64,000 nt of DNA. It comes from Candidatus Poribacteria bacterium. Lineage in GTDB: Bacteria > Poribacteria > WGA-4E > PCPOR2b. Location: the NCBI GenBank assembly GCA_028819845.1, contig JAPPKS010000017.1:284686-348685 (forward strand), read 5' to 3'. Numbering within the stretch: the stretch's first letter is position 1; each line of letters starts with the position of its first letter. Shown here in pieces: positions 54,692 to 63,925 of this stretch. Below the pieces are notes generated by a model. That model searched no databases, was not told where the DNA came from, and saw only the letters and a list, made by a program, of their open reading frames with translations. Both the position numbers and the translations under genes were made by a program.

Positions 54692-55654
54692 CTAAAAGCC
54701 GAGCTGTTTATCTACGACGTTTTTCAACGGTTCACCGTTCAAATACCGCCTCAGATTCTCGCAAAACAACGCGGCGAACCGATGCGGCGATTGTTGCGAA
54801 ATTCCAGCCCAGTGCGGAGAAAGAACGACATTATCCATATTTCGAAGCGGGCTGTCTTCAGCTAGCGGCTCAATTTCAACAACGTCTAGCCCCGCACCGG
54901 CAATCTTACCCGCTTTAAGGGCTTCAATAAGCGCAGACTCGTCGATTACCCCGCCCCGAGTGACATTGATTACATAAGCCGTTGGTTTCATCAACGCTAA
55001 GTTGTCCGCATTAATCAAATGGTACGTCTCCGCCGTCAGCGGGCAAGCAGTCATCACCACATCGGCGCTGCGCATCAAGTCTGAAAGCCCGCCCAACGGG
55101 GTTAGTTCATCGACAGCGTCCGGTTTATCGGTGCGGTACGCATCTACGGCAATGACGTGCATGTTAAAGCCCTTGCCGATCCTTGCCATGTTTAGCCCAA
55201 ACCCGCCTATACCAATAACCCCAAGCGTCCAGCCGTTAATTTCCGTCCCCCACGCTCTGCCGGATTGAAATGATGGACTGTCAGCGGGGGGATTGGTCTG
55301 ATTACGTGCGCAGTGATGAATTCCCCGCGTCAAACTGAGCAGCAGCGCGAACGCGTGTTCTGCGCCTTCTGGTCCGTACAATCCCGCGCCATTTGTTACG
55401 ATAACATCGCTGTCCCGGAGTGCCGGATACAGAAAGGCATCCATCCCCGCACTGCCGAACTGCATCCACTTCACATTGGGCAGATGTTGAAATTCCGCTT
55501 CACTGCAATTCCCGCAATAGACTTCCGCGTCGACGCCTTCGATATGAAGCGAGTCTTCGTCTGAATTTGCAAACACAACAGTATTATCGCCAGCAGCGTC
55601 CCGAACCAAGTGCCGGAAATTATCAACAAGAGACAAGCGCACTAAAATTTTCAT
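54692..55654 (-). CDS. D-2-hydroxyacid dehydrogenase
   Basis: 320 aa. The Rossmann motif GVIGIGGFGLNMA lies near 145. Catalytic Arg in NVTRGGVID, Glu in VVEIEPLAEDSPL, and His in LSPHWAG, where Trp follows the His. This is a diverged member (GhrA-like) of the family seen at 34106. It is transcribed from a perfect consensus promoter about 160 bases upstream. Confidence 0.88.
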   Translation of the reverse strand: MKILVRLSLVDNFRHLVRDAAGDNTVVFANSDEDSLHIEGVDAEVYCGNCSEAEFQHLPNVKWMQFGSAGMDAFLYPALRDSDVIVTNGAGLYGPEGAEHAFALLLSLTRGIHHCARNQTNPPADSPSFQSGRAWGTEINGWTLGVIGIGGFGLNMARIGKGFNMHVIAVDAYRTDKPDAVDELTPLGGLSDLMRSADVVMTACPLTAETYHLINADNLALMKPTAYVINVTRGGVIDESALIEALKAGKIAGAGLDVVEIEPLAEDSPLRNMDNVVLSPHWAGISQQSPHRFAALFCENLRRYLNGEPLKNVVDKQLGF

Positions 55655-55811
55655 AGCGTTATCGTTCTAACCTCACCTCCCACGCTTGTTTTCGTATAAT
55701 CTCGCACCCGCTGCAAAACACGCCGTACCGGTGGTTTTTGTAAAGCGAAGGCACCAGTAGCCATTTCAGACCGTTTCCTGATTCTCACTACTCACCCACT
55801 CAAGAATTTGC

Positions 55812-55840
55812 ATTATAGCAATGAGCCAATCCGCTGTCAA
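55812..55840 (-). promoter_or_regulatory. Perfect consensus sigma-70 promoter
   Basis: On the minus strand TTGACA (55840-55835), 17 bases, TATAAT (55817-55812). It drives the dehydrogenase at 54692-55654. On the plus strand of the same gap TTGACA at 55866 with a poor -10 may serve the gene at 56021. Confidence 0.85.
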
Positions 55841-56020
55841 TCCATTTCTGGCTAATGAAAGACAATTGACAAAGGACGAATCAAAGTGATACCATTGCAT
55901 TTCACTGATTGATGGTGTACGGCTGACAACGGGCAACTGCGGCGGGGAGTCAACAAGTGTAAAACCCAGAAGACAGAGAGGCGAAATGCAAAAACGCTAA
56001 GGCGCGCGAAAGTCCAAGCT

Positions 56021-57733
56021 ATGGCAAACCGTTTTTACGAAATTCAGGAATCGCGGATTTTAGGACTAATTGTATCTGTTGTGTATATTCTCATTGGAAA
56101 TGCTGTCGGTGCGGATGACTATTTTGATCGGATTACCACCGCTTCCAATGGGCGTCTGACTCGGTTTGACCGGGCATCAATATCAGTCTATACGGAAGCG
56201 ATTCCACTTGCGCCGGATACAGCAGCGGTTTACCGTCATGCGCTGAATCAATCTCTAGACTTATGGCATAAGGCAACCAACGGGCATTTACAGTTTCAGA
56301 CTTCGCCAACGCCGGCGGCGGCAGATATTCGTATCAAGTGGGTACATCAGCGAAGTCGAGCCGGGATGTATAAGAATATCGGTGAGGCGGTTTTGATTCG
56401 AAACGCGAACGGATTTCATGTCGAAATTGAGATAATTCTACAGAACGACACAAAGTTGGAATTACTCACGCCGAACGTGATTCAAGCCGTGATGCTGCAC
56501 GAGATTGGGCACGCCATCGGACTGTGGGGACACAGCGATAACCCAAATGATGTGATGTATTTCGCTGCGACTGCTCAAAAGCCGACAACACGAGATTCGG
56601 CGACATGGATGAAGGTGCGGGAAACACCCGTAAAAACACCCTTTCACAGCCAAGCTATCAGAGTGCTTCAAGATGAAATCAAAACATCGCCGTCCACTGC
56701 CGGCACCTATTACGCACTCGGCATGGTGCACGCCGATCTCGGCGATTATCACGAAGCCATCAATGCGTTTCAAAAAGCCCTTGAGATTAATCCATCCTTC
56801 CATAATTCTGCAGTTCAACTCGCTCAAATCTTTCAGTCCAAGGGGATGTACAACTTGGCGATTTCACATTACAGAATGGCGTCACGCACAAAACCAACTG
56901 CTGAAGTGTTTGGAGCGCTCGGCAGCATTTCGGTGCTTCAAGGCCAGTTCAGTGAGGCAGTGAACTTCTTTCAGCGTGCGTTACGGCTTAATCCCGATTC
57001 GTCCGAACTGAACAATAACCTCTTGGCAACTTACCACCGATGGGGAATTCAACTACTGCAGGCAAAGCAGTTTTCACCGGCAATCAACCGCCTGAATGAC
57101 GGGCTTATGCGCTATCCATTCTCCAATATACTGCTGCAAGATCTCGCCGTTACCTACGATGCGGCGGGAGATTATCGAAAGGCATTGGAAATTTATCTCC
57201 GCGCATTGGAGATTGATTCCCAGGACCCAGCCGTGCGCACGGGAATTGCAACAACATTGAATAATCTGGGCGCACAACAGGCGCGGGTCGAAGATTGGAC
57301 GAGCGCAATACGGTGCTATGAACGCGCGTTGGAGTACCACCCGGATAGTTGGCATGCCAGCCAAAATCTGGAAGCAGCCTTGACACAAACCGGCTGGCAA
57401 AAGAGCATAGCCGACGATTTAGACGGCGCGATTCTAACATATCAAAAACTGCTAGAGTTGAACCCGAAGAACGCTCAAACGCATAACAGTTTGGGGCACG
57501 TCTACCTCAAGAATCGGAATTTCAAGAAATCAGCAATACACCTTAAAGCCGTGCTAACCCTAGACGCCAATAATGAAGAGGTGCAAGCTACCCTGAATTA
57601 TGTCAAAAAGCAGCAAGCCTATGCCTTCATGAAAGGAATAACCGGGGTCCTGCTTATCGTCCTATTAATCTCTTTTGTTATCATTAAAACGGCTGTCAAG
57701 CGGACGAACAATCGAATTACAGCAATCAAATAA
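56021..57733 (+). CDS. Membrane-anchored matrixin-like metalloprotease with TPR domain
   Basis: 570 aa. N-terminal hydrophobic segment (about 12-30), then a matrixin (M10)-like zinc protease domain with HEIGHAIGLWGH near 160-171 (the HExxHxxGxxGH zinc site) and Met-turn DVMY shortly after. From about 205 to 530 are TPR units (AGTYYALGMVHADLGDY, AQTHNSLGHVYLKNRNF), and a C-terminal transmembrane helix (GVLLIVLLISFVII). Proteolysis outside the cytoplasm of a TPR-bound substrate is inferred. The substrate is unknown. Confidence 0.85.
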   Translation: MANRFYEIQESRILGLIVSVVYILIGNAVGADDYFDRITTASNGRLTRFDRASISVYTEAIPLAPDTAAVYRHALNQSLDLWHKATNGHLQFQTSPTPAAADIRIKWVHQRSRAGMYKNIGEAVLIRNANGFHVEIEIILQNDTKLELLTPNVIQAVMLHEIGHAIGLWGHSDNPNDVMYFAATAQKPTTRDSATWMKVRETPVKTPFHSQAIRVLQDEIKTSPSTAGTYYALGMVHADLGDYHEAINAFQKALEINPSFHNSAVQLAQIFQSKGMYNLAISHYRMASRTKPTAEVFGALGSISVLQGQFSEAVNFFQRALRLNPDSSELNNNLLATYHRWGIQLLQAKQFSPAINRLNDGLMRYPFSNILLQDLAVTYDAAGDYRKALEIYLRALEIDSQDPAVRTGIATTLNNLGAQQARVEDWTSAIRCYERALEYHPDSWHASQNLEAALTQTGWQKSIADDLDGAILTYQKLLELNPKNAQTHNSLGHVYLKNRNFKKSAIHLKAVLTLDANNEEVQATLNYVKKQQAYAFMKGITGVLLIVLLISFVIIKTAVKRTNNRITAIK

Positions 57734-57792
57734 GAAGCGCCGGAACGATTTCAGGTCGGGCGATATAACGCCCCAAAGAGGAGACTCAAAAT

Positions 57793-58398
57793 ATGTCAAT
57801 CAGCAAAAGTCGATTGGCAAACAAAGCGTGGAAAGCGCTGCATCTCATTCTTTACAAACTAGGGTTTCGGCAGCATATGCGGGCGCACAGGGCAATTCTT
57901 GAGAGACATTTGTTAGAAGTGCTTGACAGTACGCCTCATCCGATTATCATTGAAACTGGCTGTATTCGGGATGCCAACGAAGGCACTGAAAGCACTTTAG
58001 CCATCTCTTCGGTGTTAGTGGGGCGGGGTGATTTCTACACATTCGAGATTAGCAGCGAACACATTGCGGTCTGTCAAGAATTGTGTGTGGACTATAACCA
58101 GCACATTAACTACGTTGAAGGCGATTCGGTTGAAAACTTGACAAATATGGTTGAAGGGCATGCCTTCGAGGCAATTCACTTCGCTTTGTTTGATTCTGTC
58201 AACGATGGCGATCATATCTGGAAGGAGTTCAAAGCTGTTGAAAACCTCTTCGGAAAGAACGCTATAATTATTGTTGATGATGTATTATGGGGGGACAAGG
58301 GAAGATTACTAAAACCGTATCTGGAGGCTTCACCGGAGTGGAAAACAAAGGTGTACAATGTAGAATACGGTATTCTCGCAGCCAAAAAAATGAGTTGA
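57793..58398 (+). CDS. Class I SAM-dependent methyltransferase (tentative)
   Basis: 201 aa. IIIETGCIRDANEGTESTLAI resembles a glycine-poor SAM-binding loop, FEISSEHIAVCQEL the acidic strand-2 motif, and IHFALFDSVNDG and IIIVDDVLWG later strands. It resembles small methyltransferases of sugar or peptide clusters, but the substrate is unknown. GAGGAG lies before the ATG. Sixty bases after the matrixin gene, so perhaps co-transcribed. Confidence 0.7.
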   Translation: MSISKSRLANKAWKALHLILYKLGFRQHMRAHRAILERHLLEVLDSTPHPIIIETGCIRDANEGTESTLAISSVLVGRGDFYTFEISSEHIAVCQELCVDYNQHINYVEGDSVENLTNMVEGHAFEAIHFALFDSVNDGDHIWKEFKAVENLFGKNAIIIVDDVLWGDKGRLLKPYLEASPEWKTKVYNVEYGILAAKKMS

Positions 58399-58485
58399 GC
58401 CTTGCGGCCGTGCGACTGCCTGTATATCCGCAAAAACTTACATGTTGACATCGGTTACCCCCTTTGCAACTATCAGCATCATGAA

Positions 58486-59796
58486 ATGAACAAGCAGATT
58501 ATTCGACTGGCTGTACCCAATATCATCAGCAACTTGTCCGTTCCAATCTTGGGCGCCGTTGACATCGCGTTGATGGGGCGGCTAGAATCAGAGCGGCATT
58601 TGGGTGCAGTTGCCATCGGGGCAGCCATTTTTAACATGCTGTACTGGGGATTTGGATTCCTCAGAATGAGCACAACTGGACTTACAGCACAAGCCCACGG
58701 CGCGAATAACCATAGAGAAAGCATCCTGATTCTTACGAGAGGCCTGTTGGTTGCGGTTGCCGTGAGCGTTTCACTAATCCTAACTCAGTCGCTCATCGCA
58801 AATATCAGTTTCTATCTCATTGATGCCAGTACCGAAGTTGAACAATTAGCCCGCCAGTATTTTTTAATCCGTATCTACGCCGCCCCGGCAGCTCTGAGTA
58901 TTTTTGTGTTTCACGGATGGTTTTTGGGTGTCCAGAATGCACGATACCCAATGATACTCACGGTGCTGATGAACCTTCTGAACATCGGACTCAACCTGTT
59001 CTTCGTGAAGGCGATGGGGTTGAAATCGAACGGCGTCGCATTGGGAACGGTTATCGCTCAATATCTTGGACTTGTGTGTGCCGCAGTTCTATTCGTCAGA
59101 AAGCATGGAGATCTGTTGGATGGGTGGCACGTGAAAGAGGCACTGCATCTACCCGATTTGAAACGGTTCTTCGCAATTAGCGGCGATATATTCATACGAA
59201 CGTTATGCTTAGTTTTCTCCCATACGTTTTTCACCGCGAAATCGGCTGCTGTGAGCGATACCATTCTAGCGGTCAACACTATCCTTCTACAGTACATTTA
59301 TTTTCTAGCTTATGCCATTGATGGTTTCGCTTTTGCGGCGGAAAGCATTATCGGTAAATACAAGGGCGCCGTCGACATCCGCAACTTAAGATTAGCAGTG
59401 CGGCATGTATTTATCTGGGGAATAGGCCTGGCGGGGGTATTCACCTTGATTTTCGGATTGCTCGGACAGCCGTTGCTGTATGTCTTTACAAACAAATTTG
59501 ATATTGTGAAACGTGCGTTCCCATATTTGATTTGGGTCGCTCTTACGCCAATCATTAATGCCGTGGCATACCTCTGGGATGGAATTTTCATCGGCGCGAC
59601 CGCTTCAAAACCGCTGCGAAACGCAATGATTGCATCAACATTCGTCGTCTTCTTGCCAGCATATTTCTTGCTCAAACCGCTCGGAAACCACGGCCTATGG
59701 TTGGCGCTGACACTGTATTCTGTCGCGCGCGGCTTGACGCTAACCGCCCTAGCTCCCAAATACATTTTGAAAGACTCGCCCGCAGAATCCAGTTGA
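58486..59796 (+). CDS. MATE-family exporter (DinF-like)
   Basis: About 436 aa with twelve membrane segments. The opening IIRLAVPNIISNLSVPILGAVD and the YWGFGFLRMSTTGLTAQAHG block are typical of DinF-type MATE proteins, which export cationic drugs or metabolites with Na+ or H+. The ATG at 58486 gives the family's N-terminus; the longer ORF from 58402 adds a polar stretch with no SD. Confidence 0.9.
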   Translation: MNKQIIRLAVPNIISNLSVPILGAVDIALMGRLESERHLGAVAIGAAIFNMLYWGFGFLRMSTTGLTAQAHGANNHRESILILTRGLLVAVAVSVSLILTQSLIANISFYLIDASTEVEQLARQYFLIRIYAAPAALSIFVFHGWFLGVQNARYPMILTVLMNLLNIGLNLFFVKAMGLKSNGVALGTVIAQYLGLVCAAVLFVRKHGDLLDGWHVKEALHLPDLKRFFAISGDIFIRTLCLVFSHTFFTAKSAAVSDTILAVNTILLQYIYFLAYAIDGFAFAAESIIGKYKGAVDIRNLRLAVRHVFIWGIGLAGVFTLIFGLLGQPLLYVFTNKFDIVKRAFPYLIWVALTPIINAVAYLWDGIFIGATASKPLRNAMIASTFVVFLPAYFLLKPLGNHGLWLALTLYSVARGLTLTALAPKYILKDSPAESS

Positions 59797-59816
59797 GAAT
59801 TGCAATGTATTGAAAG

Positions 59817-61109
59817 CTATTCGATTAACAGCGGTGTGGACGTTTTTCCCAGTACCCGCGGCAGCCACAAGCTCAACTCGGGGACGTAGGTGACGATCAC
59901 CAGCGCGAATAGCAGCAACCCGATAAACAACAACACAGATCGGTACAGCGAAATAACGGATTTTTCAAACTTGAGGCTTGAGATGAAAAGATTCATACCA
60001 ACGGGCGGTGTGAGGTAGCCAATCTCCAGATTCGTCAGCACGATGATTCCAAGGTGCGCCTTGTCTATCCCGAACCCCTCCGCAATCGGAATCAGCAGGG
60101 GAACAATGATTACAATTGCGGAGAAAATGTCCATCAGGCATCCGACAGCTAGCAAAAAAAGATTCAGCCCGATCAGTGTGACAATTTTGTTTTGTGTCTG
60201 CCCTTGAATCCAGTCTAGTGCAATACTTGGCAATTCAATTGTGACCAGATAATTTGTCAGTCCAAGCGCGATGCCGAGAATGATCAAAATGGCGCCGACG
60301 AGCAGCATGCTCTCCCGTACAATTTTCGGCAACTGCCTTACACTAATGTCGCGATGGATAACCATCTCGACAATCAACAGGTAAATTGCGGTCAATGCAG
60401 CCGCTTCATCAATTGTGACAATACCCGATATAATGCAACCGAGCACAATGAACGGTAGTAGTACCTCACCCAAAGCATTCCGAAGCGCCCTTCCAAATGC
60501 ACGCAAATCAAATGGCGTATGTTCGACCCTTTTGAATATACTCCATCCGGAACAGTAGCCGCCAAGAATCAGAATTAGGAGAAATCCAGGGATAATCCCA
60601 GCGCAGAACATCAAATCGATCGGCACCTGGGCGATGATTGCATAGAGGATAAGCGGGATACTCGGCGGGAAAAGCAGTCCGAGGCTGCCCGAGGTTGTAA
60701 TTATGCCCAGTGAAAATCGTTCAGTATAATGCTGCCGAAGGATTGGATAAAGCAACCCTCCCAGCGCGACGATTGTCACCCCTGAAGCCCCGGTGAACGT
60801 GGTGAAAAACGCGCATGTTACCAACACAACCATGGCAACACCGCCGGGCAGCCAACCGACACTTGTTTGTGCCAGAGCAATGAGGCGTTTGGGTGCGTTA
60901 CTCTCCGCCATCACGTAGCCGGCGAAAGTGAACAGCGGGATTGTCATGATGGTCGGATTTCGCGCGAGGCGATTAAGATCGATAATGATGCTGCTGATTG
61001 GATCTCCCGACGCAGCATATCCGAGGATCGCCAACCCGCCGAGCAGGACAAACAACGCGCCGCCGAAGAGCGCGAACAAGCCCAAGCCGGCCCCTATCAA
61101 CGCTCCCAT
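59817..61109 (-). CDS. dctM: TRAP transporter large permease
   Basis: 430 aa, about twelve membrane helices, DctM family: TIPLFTFAGYVMAESNAPKR, FSLGIITTSGSLGLLFPPSIP and LGIIVLTNLEIGYLTPPVGM are family hallmarks. It moves the substrate with Na+ together with DctQ and DctP. Its start overlaps the end of dctQ by 13 bases, showing translational coupling. Confidence 0.95.
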   Translation of the reverse strand: MGALIGAGLGLFALFGGALFVLLGGLAILGYAASGDPISSIIIDLNRLARNPTIMTIPLFTFAGYVMAESNAPKRLIALAQTSVGWLPGGVAMVVLVTCAFFTTFTGASGVTIVALGGLLYPILRQHYTERFSLGIITTSGSLGLLFPPSIPLILYAIIAQVPIDLMFCAGIIPGFLLILILGGYCSGWSIFKRVEHTPFDLRAFGRALRNALGEVLLPFIVLGCIISGIVTIDEAAALTAIYLLIVEMVIHRDISVRQLPKIVRESMLLVGAILIILGIALGLTNYLVTIELPSIALDWIQGQTQNKIVTLIGLNLFLLAVGCLMDIFSAIVIIVPLLIPIAEGFGIDKAHLGIIVLTNLEIGYLTPPVGMNLFISSLKFEKSVISLYRSVLLFIGLLLFALVIVTYVPELSLWLPRVLGKTSTPLLIE

Positions 61110-61603
61110 GATGCGACTTCCCCTTTTGTCTTACTCAAAATCTCCATGACGGTGTGGAGAGCAAAGTGAAGTGCTATCAATACAAACCCAATCGGGATGA
61201 TGAGCTTCGCCCACCAAATTGGTATGGCGCCCGCGAGCGTTGCGCTGCTCGCCTGCTCATCACGGATGAATTCGAAACCGGTATAGGCGAGGATGGAGAC
61301 TATAACAAAGCTGACAAAATGAATGAGGATATTGGTAAATTGGACGAGGCGCTTCGGAAGGTATCGGGTGAGGACATCAATACTAATGTGGCGGTTTTCG
61401 CATGTGGCGAGCGATGCCCCCAAGAACGCTAACCACAATATGAAATGCTGCAATACAACTTGGTTCCACAGGAGGCTAATCTGAAAAACATACCGCAGAA
61501 AAATCTTCAGAATCCCCAATCCAACGACTGAAAGGATAATCAGGCATAGCAACGCAGTTTCGATGTTTCCAAGGAGGGTATTGATTCGTTTGACGGCGTT
61601 CAA
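61097..61603 (-). CDS. dctQ: TRAP transporter small permease
   Basis: 168 aa from TTG 61603, with four membrane helices (ALLCLIILSVVGLGILKIFLR is the first). A longer ORF from ATG 61723 overlaps dctP by over 80 bases and adds a non-hydrophobic 40-residue leader unusual for DctQ, so TTG with a nearby GAG is preferred. It contains FLGASLATCENRHISIDVL, typical of the family. It lies 37 bases after dctP. Confidence 0.88.
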   Translation of the reverse strand: MNAVKRINTLLGNIETALLCLIILSVVGLGILKIFLRYVFQISLLWNQVVLQHFILWLAFLGASLATCENRHISIDVLTRYLPKRLVQFTNILIHFVSFVIVSILAYTGFEFIRDEQASSATLAGAIPIWWAKLIIPIGFVLIALHFALHTVMEILSKTKGEVASWER

Positions 61604-61640
61604 TCTGAAAATCTCAGCCGATTGGCTAGTGTTGAACTTG

Positions 61641-62657
61641 TTATTGACCTGCGCGATACGCTTCCAATAATGCGTCCACCTGTTCAAGCAGCGGCTGCGG
61701 ATATATATTTCCCGCAAGATCATCGCGCATTTGGGAGCATCGGGTATTCCACTTCTCCCGCTCTGCCTCGCTAACTCTCACAATCTGGATGCCCGCTTTC
61801 TTTGTCAGCGCCTCGACCGATTTATCGTTGTCCTCGCGGACGCGCTGGATGAGTTTCTGGTGATATTCCCGCGCCGTATCGCGGAGAATATTCTGTGCTT
61901 CGGCAGGCAATTGATTGTATCTCTCTTTTGTGATTAGCGTTGCGCCGATTCCTATTCTAATTGGCATGTCGGACATGTACTTCAGTTTTGGGTACCACTG
62001 CAGCGCAACGCACGCCAACGGCGAAACAAGCAGCGCGTTGATTTGCCCGGTTTGCAATGATAACAACACCTGCGGTACTGATACTGGAACGCCGATGAAA
62101 TCAATAGTCTTGTAGAAGTGTTCCGAGACCGGATCGCCTGTGCGTACCCACACCTTGACGTTTGGACTGCGGAGATCTTCGATGGTCTTTATCGGATGAT
62201 TGCTGAAAATATAGTAGTAACCGATATCCCCCCATCCCAGCAGGACATAGCCCGCCTCATCGAACGCTTGTTCAAGTCCGTCCCGCAGTTGATTGCGCAC
62301 GTAGTCGAGTTCGGCATAGCTATTAAACATGCGGAATGTTTGAAAAATAAGCACAGGTTTATGAATCTCACCTAATCCGACATCGGTCATCGCACCGGCA
62401 TGAAGCAGTCCCGCACGCATTTTACGAATCACATCAATCTCATCGCCCTGCACCCCATCCGGATAAAATCGAATCTTGACTTGTCCACCGCTTTTCTCCT
62501 CGATTTCCTTCCCCATGGCATAAAAGATTTTCATCCACGACGAGTTTTTGGGGGCGAGTGTAGCCAATTTAATGGTTTCTTCACCGCTAGCGGCGGGTAA
62601 AATGAGAAGGTTGGCATATATAAAAATAATAAGGCAAATTGGTGTGAATCGAGTCAT
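61641..62657 (-). CDS. dctP: TRAP transporter substrate-binding protein (DctP type)
   Basis: 338 aa from ATG 62657, with GGAG six bases upstream. Signal peptide to about 26 (ASG). Motifs ETIKLATLAPKNSSWMK, VKIRFYPDGVQGDEIDVIRKM and the Arg-containing DLRSPNVKVWVRTGD match DctP proteins, in which an Arg binds the carboxylate of the ligand. The ligand is unknown. The TatT gene next upstream makes this a TRAP-T (TatT-associated) system as known in Treponema. Confidence 0.93.
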   Translation of the reverse strand: MTRFTPICLIIFIYANLLILPAASGEETIKLATLAPKNSSWMKIFYAMGKEIEEKSGGQVKIRFYPDGVQGDEIDVIRKMRAGLLHAGAMTDVGLGEIHKPVLIFQTFRMFNSYAELDYVRNQLRDGLEQAFDEAGYVLLGWGDIGYYYIFSNHPIKTIEDLRSPNVKVWVRTGDPVSEHFYKTIDFIGVPVSVPQVLLSLQTGQINALLVSPLACVALQWYPKLKYMSDMPIRIGIGATLITKERYNQLPAEAQNILRDTAREYHQKLIQRVREDNDKSVEALTKKAGIQIVRVSEAEREKWNTRCSQMRDDLAGNIYPQPLLEQVDALLEAYRAGQ

Positions 62658-62781
62658 TCGTGTCTCCAATCTGATCAACCTAATAAATCTAGCAGGTGCC
62701 GCGAAACATGCGTGAATCGTAAAATGCGCGTCAACAATCTCAACTCGACACTAATCACGCTCCAACGCAATTTACTGAATG

Positions 62782-63735
62782 TTACTCATCGCGGGCATCT
62801 GCTTCACCAAACACATCGTCAGTCTGGGCAAGCCAACGCTTGGCGCGCGCTTTAGCAATCGCGGTAGAAATTCGATGTTCCGGGAACACGTCAATCGGCG
62901 CATCAACAATCTCTTGCAGCGTCTGTTCGTAAAGTGCCCTATCCTGAAGGGGATAAGCGTAATAGCGGGCGAGAAACAACTTGCTAAACTGAAATTTGCC
63001 ATTGTTGATTTCGTCCACCTTTTGCAGATGTTGCTTCACTTTCTCCGGGTTTCCTCCCAACTGCGGCGAACGGCTGCCGTAGTAAGCGCTGAAAAACAGA
63101 TGCGCGCCGCCGAAATAAAAGGATTCATCAAGTTCGATAACGCGGCGCATCATCATCTCGACGTTGGCAAGATCGACGAGCAGCATCGGATTGTCCTGCT
63201 GCAGATTTATCGACCTACCCCATGCATACGCCGTCCAGAATAGCGCCGGCACGTGTTTTTTCTTGAAGCCCTTTAACGCGCGTTCCAACTTCTCCGGCGC
63301 ACCGTCCAATGCATCCGGAAATTTTGAATTCACTTTCGACAAAGCCCTCAAACCAGAGCGTTTGCTGCGTCCATAATAATCGATCGCGCGCGCACGCATT
63401 TCAGATTCAGTTTGAAAGTCGCCAACTGCCGCTGCAGCTTCCATCTTGTCTTCAACAAAGCCAAATGCATACGAGGCGAATGATCTCGCCGTAAGCGTCA
63501 TCAGCCGCTGATTTTCAGGCACAATCTCCCGCAGTCCCTCGAAAGTCTTGAGGTTCGACCTGATGCCGGCATCCGCAAGCATTAGGTCAGCTTCCTTGTC
63601 GTAGGTTTTGGAGGCTTTTGCAAAAACCTTCACTGTTTGGTTGACAGTTAATTTGGTTGTGCTGCAACCGGCAATCACTATTGAGGACATGACAGCAATA
63701 ACAACATACAGATAATTTACTCTAAAGTTTGTCAT
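62782..63735 (-). CDS. TatT lipoprotein, TRAP transporter-associated TPR component
   Basis: 317 aa, with lipobox IVIAGC near 24 followed by STTK, so a lipoprotein. The rest is a helical TPR-like TatT domain (ALFWTAYAWGRSINLQQDN, MMRRVIELDESFYFGGAHLFF). TatT trimers bind the DctP-type protein and have hydrophobic pores, which suggests ligands such as lipids or hydrophobic acids. First gene of the operon, with a perfect promoter at 63815. Confidence 0.88.
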   Translation of the reverse strand: MTNFRVNYLYVVIAVMSSIVIAGCSTTKLTVNQTVKVFAKASKTYDKEADLMLADAGIRSNLKTFEGLREIVPENQRLMTLTARSFASYAFGFVEDKMEAAAAVGDFQTESEMRARAIDYYGRSKRSGLRALSKVNSKFPDALDGAPEKLERALKGFKKKHVPALFWTAYAWGRSINLQQDNPMLLVDLANVEMMMRRVIELDESFYFGGAHLFFSAYYGSRSPQLGGNPEKVKQHLQKVDEINNGKFQFSKLFLARYYAYPLQDRALYEQTLQEIVDAPIDVFPEHRISTAIAKARAKRWLAQTDDVFGEADARDE

Positions 63736-63814
63736 CTTGAATTCCGTAGGCGATTAACATTATGAAGCGCTTGAAAAACCTCGGTGCGAATTGAAAATCC
63801 ACCATTGCTCGTGT

Positions 63815-63843
63815 ATTATATTCGTATCGTGTTTGAGTGTCAA
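63815..63843 (-). promoter_or_regulatory. Perfect consensus sigma-70 promoter of the TRAP operon
   Basis: On the minus strand TTGACA (63843-63838), exactly 17 bases, TATAAT (63820-63815). About 80 bases before the TatT gene. Confidence 0.88.
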
Positions 63844-63881
63844 CCGCAAATCGTTTAAAGATTCGTGTCCCCGCTGCCGCG

Positions 63882-63925
63882 ATTTTGCCCTTGGGGGCAC
63901 TTTCCCCAATCGGCAAAATTTATTT
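63882..63925 (+). terminator. Strong hairpin, possible terminator
   Basis: ATTTTGCC and GGCAAAAT enclose an inner TTGGGG/CCCCAA stem, followed on the plus strand by TTATTTTG. It reads best as a plus-strand terminator, but no plus-strand gene ends here. The remaining bases to 64000 show nothing recognisable. Confidence 0.5.

Noticed and set aside
63722-63916. 64-codon minus-strand ORF upstream of the TatT gene
   Set aside because: It covers the consensus promoter and has no SD or similarity.
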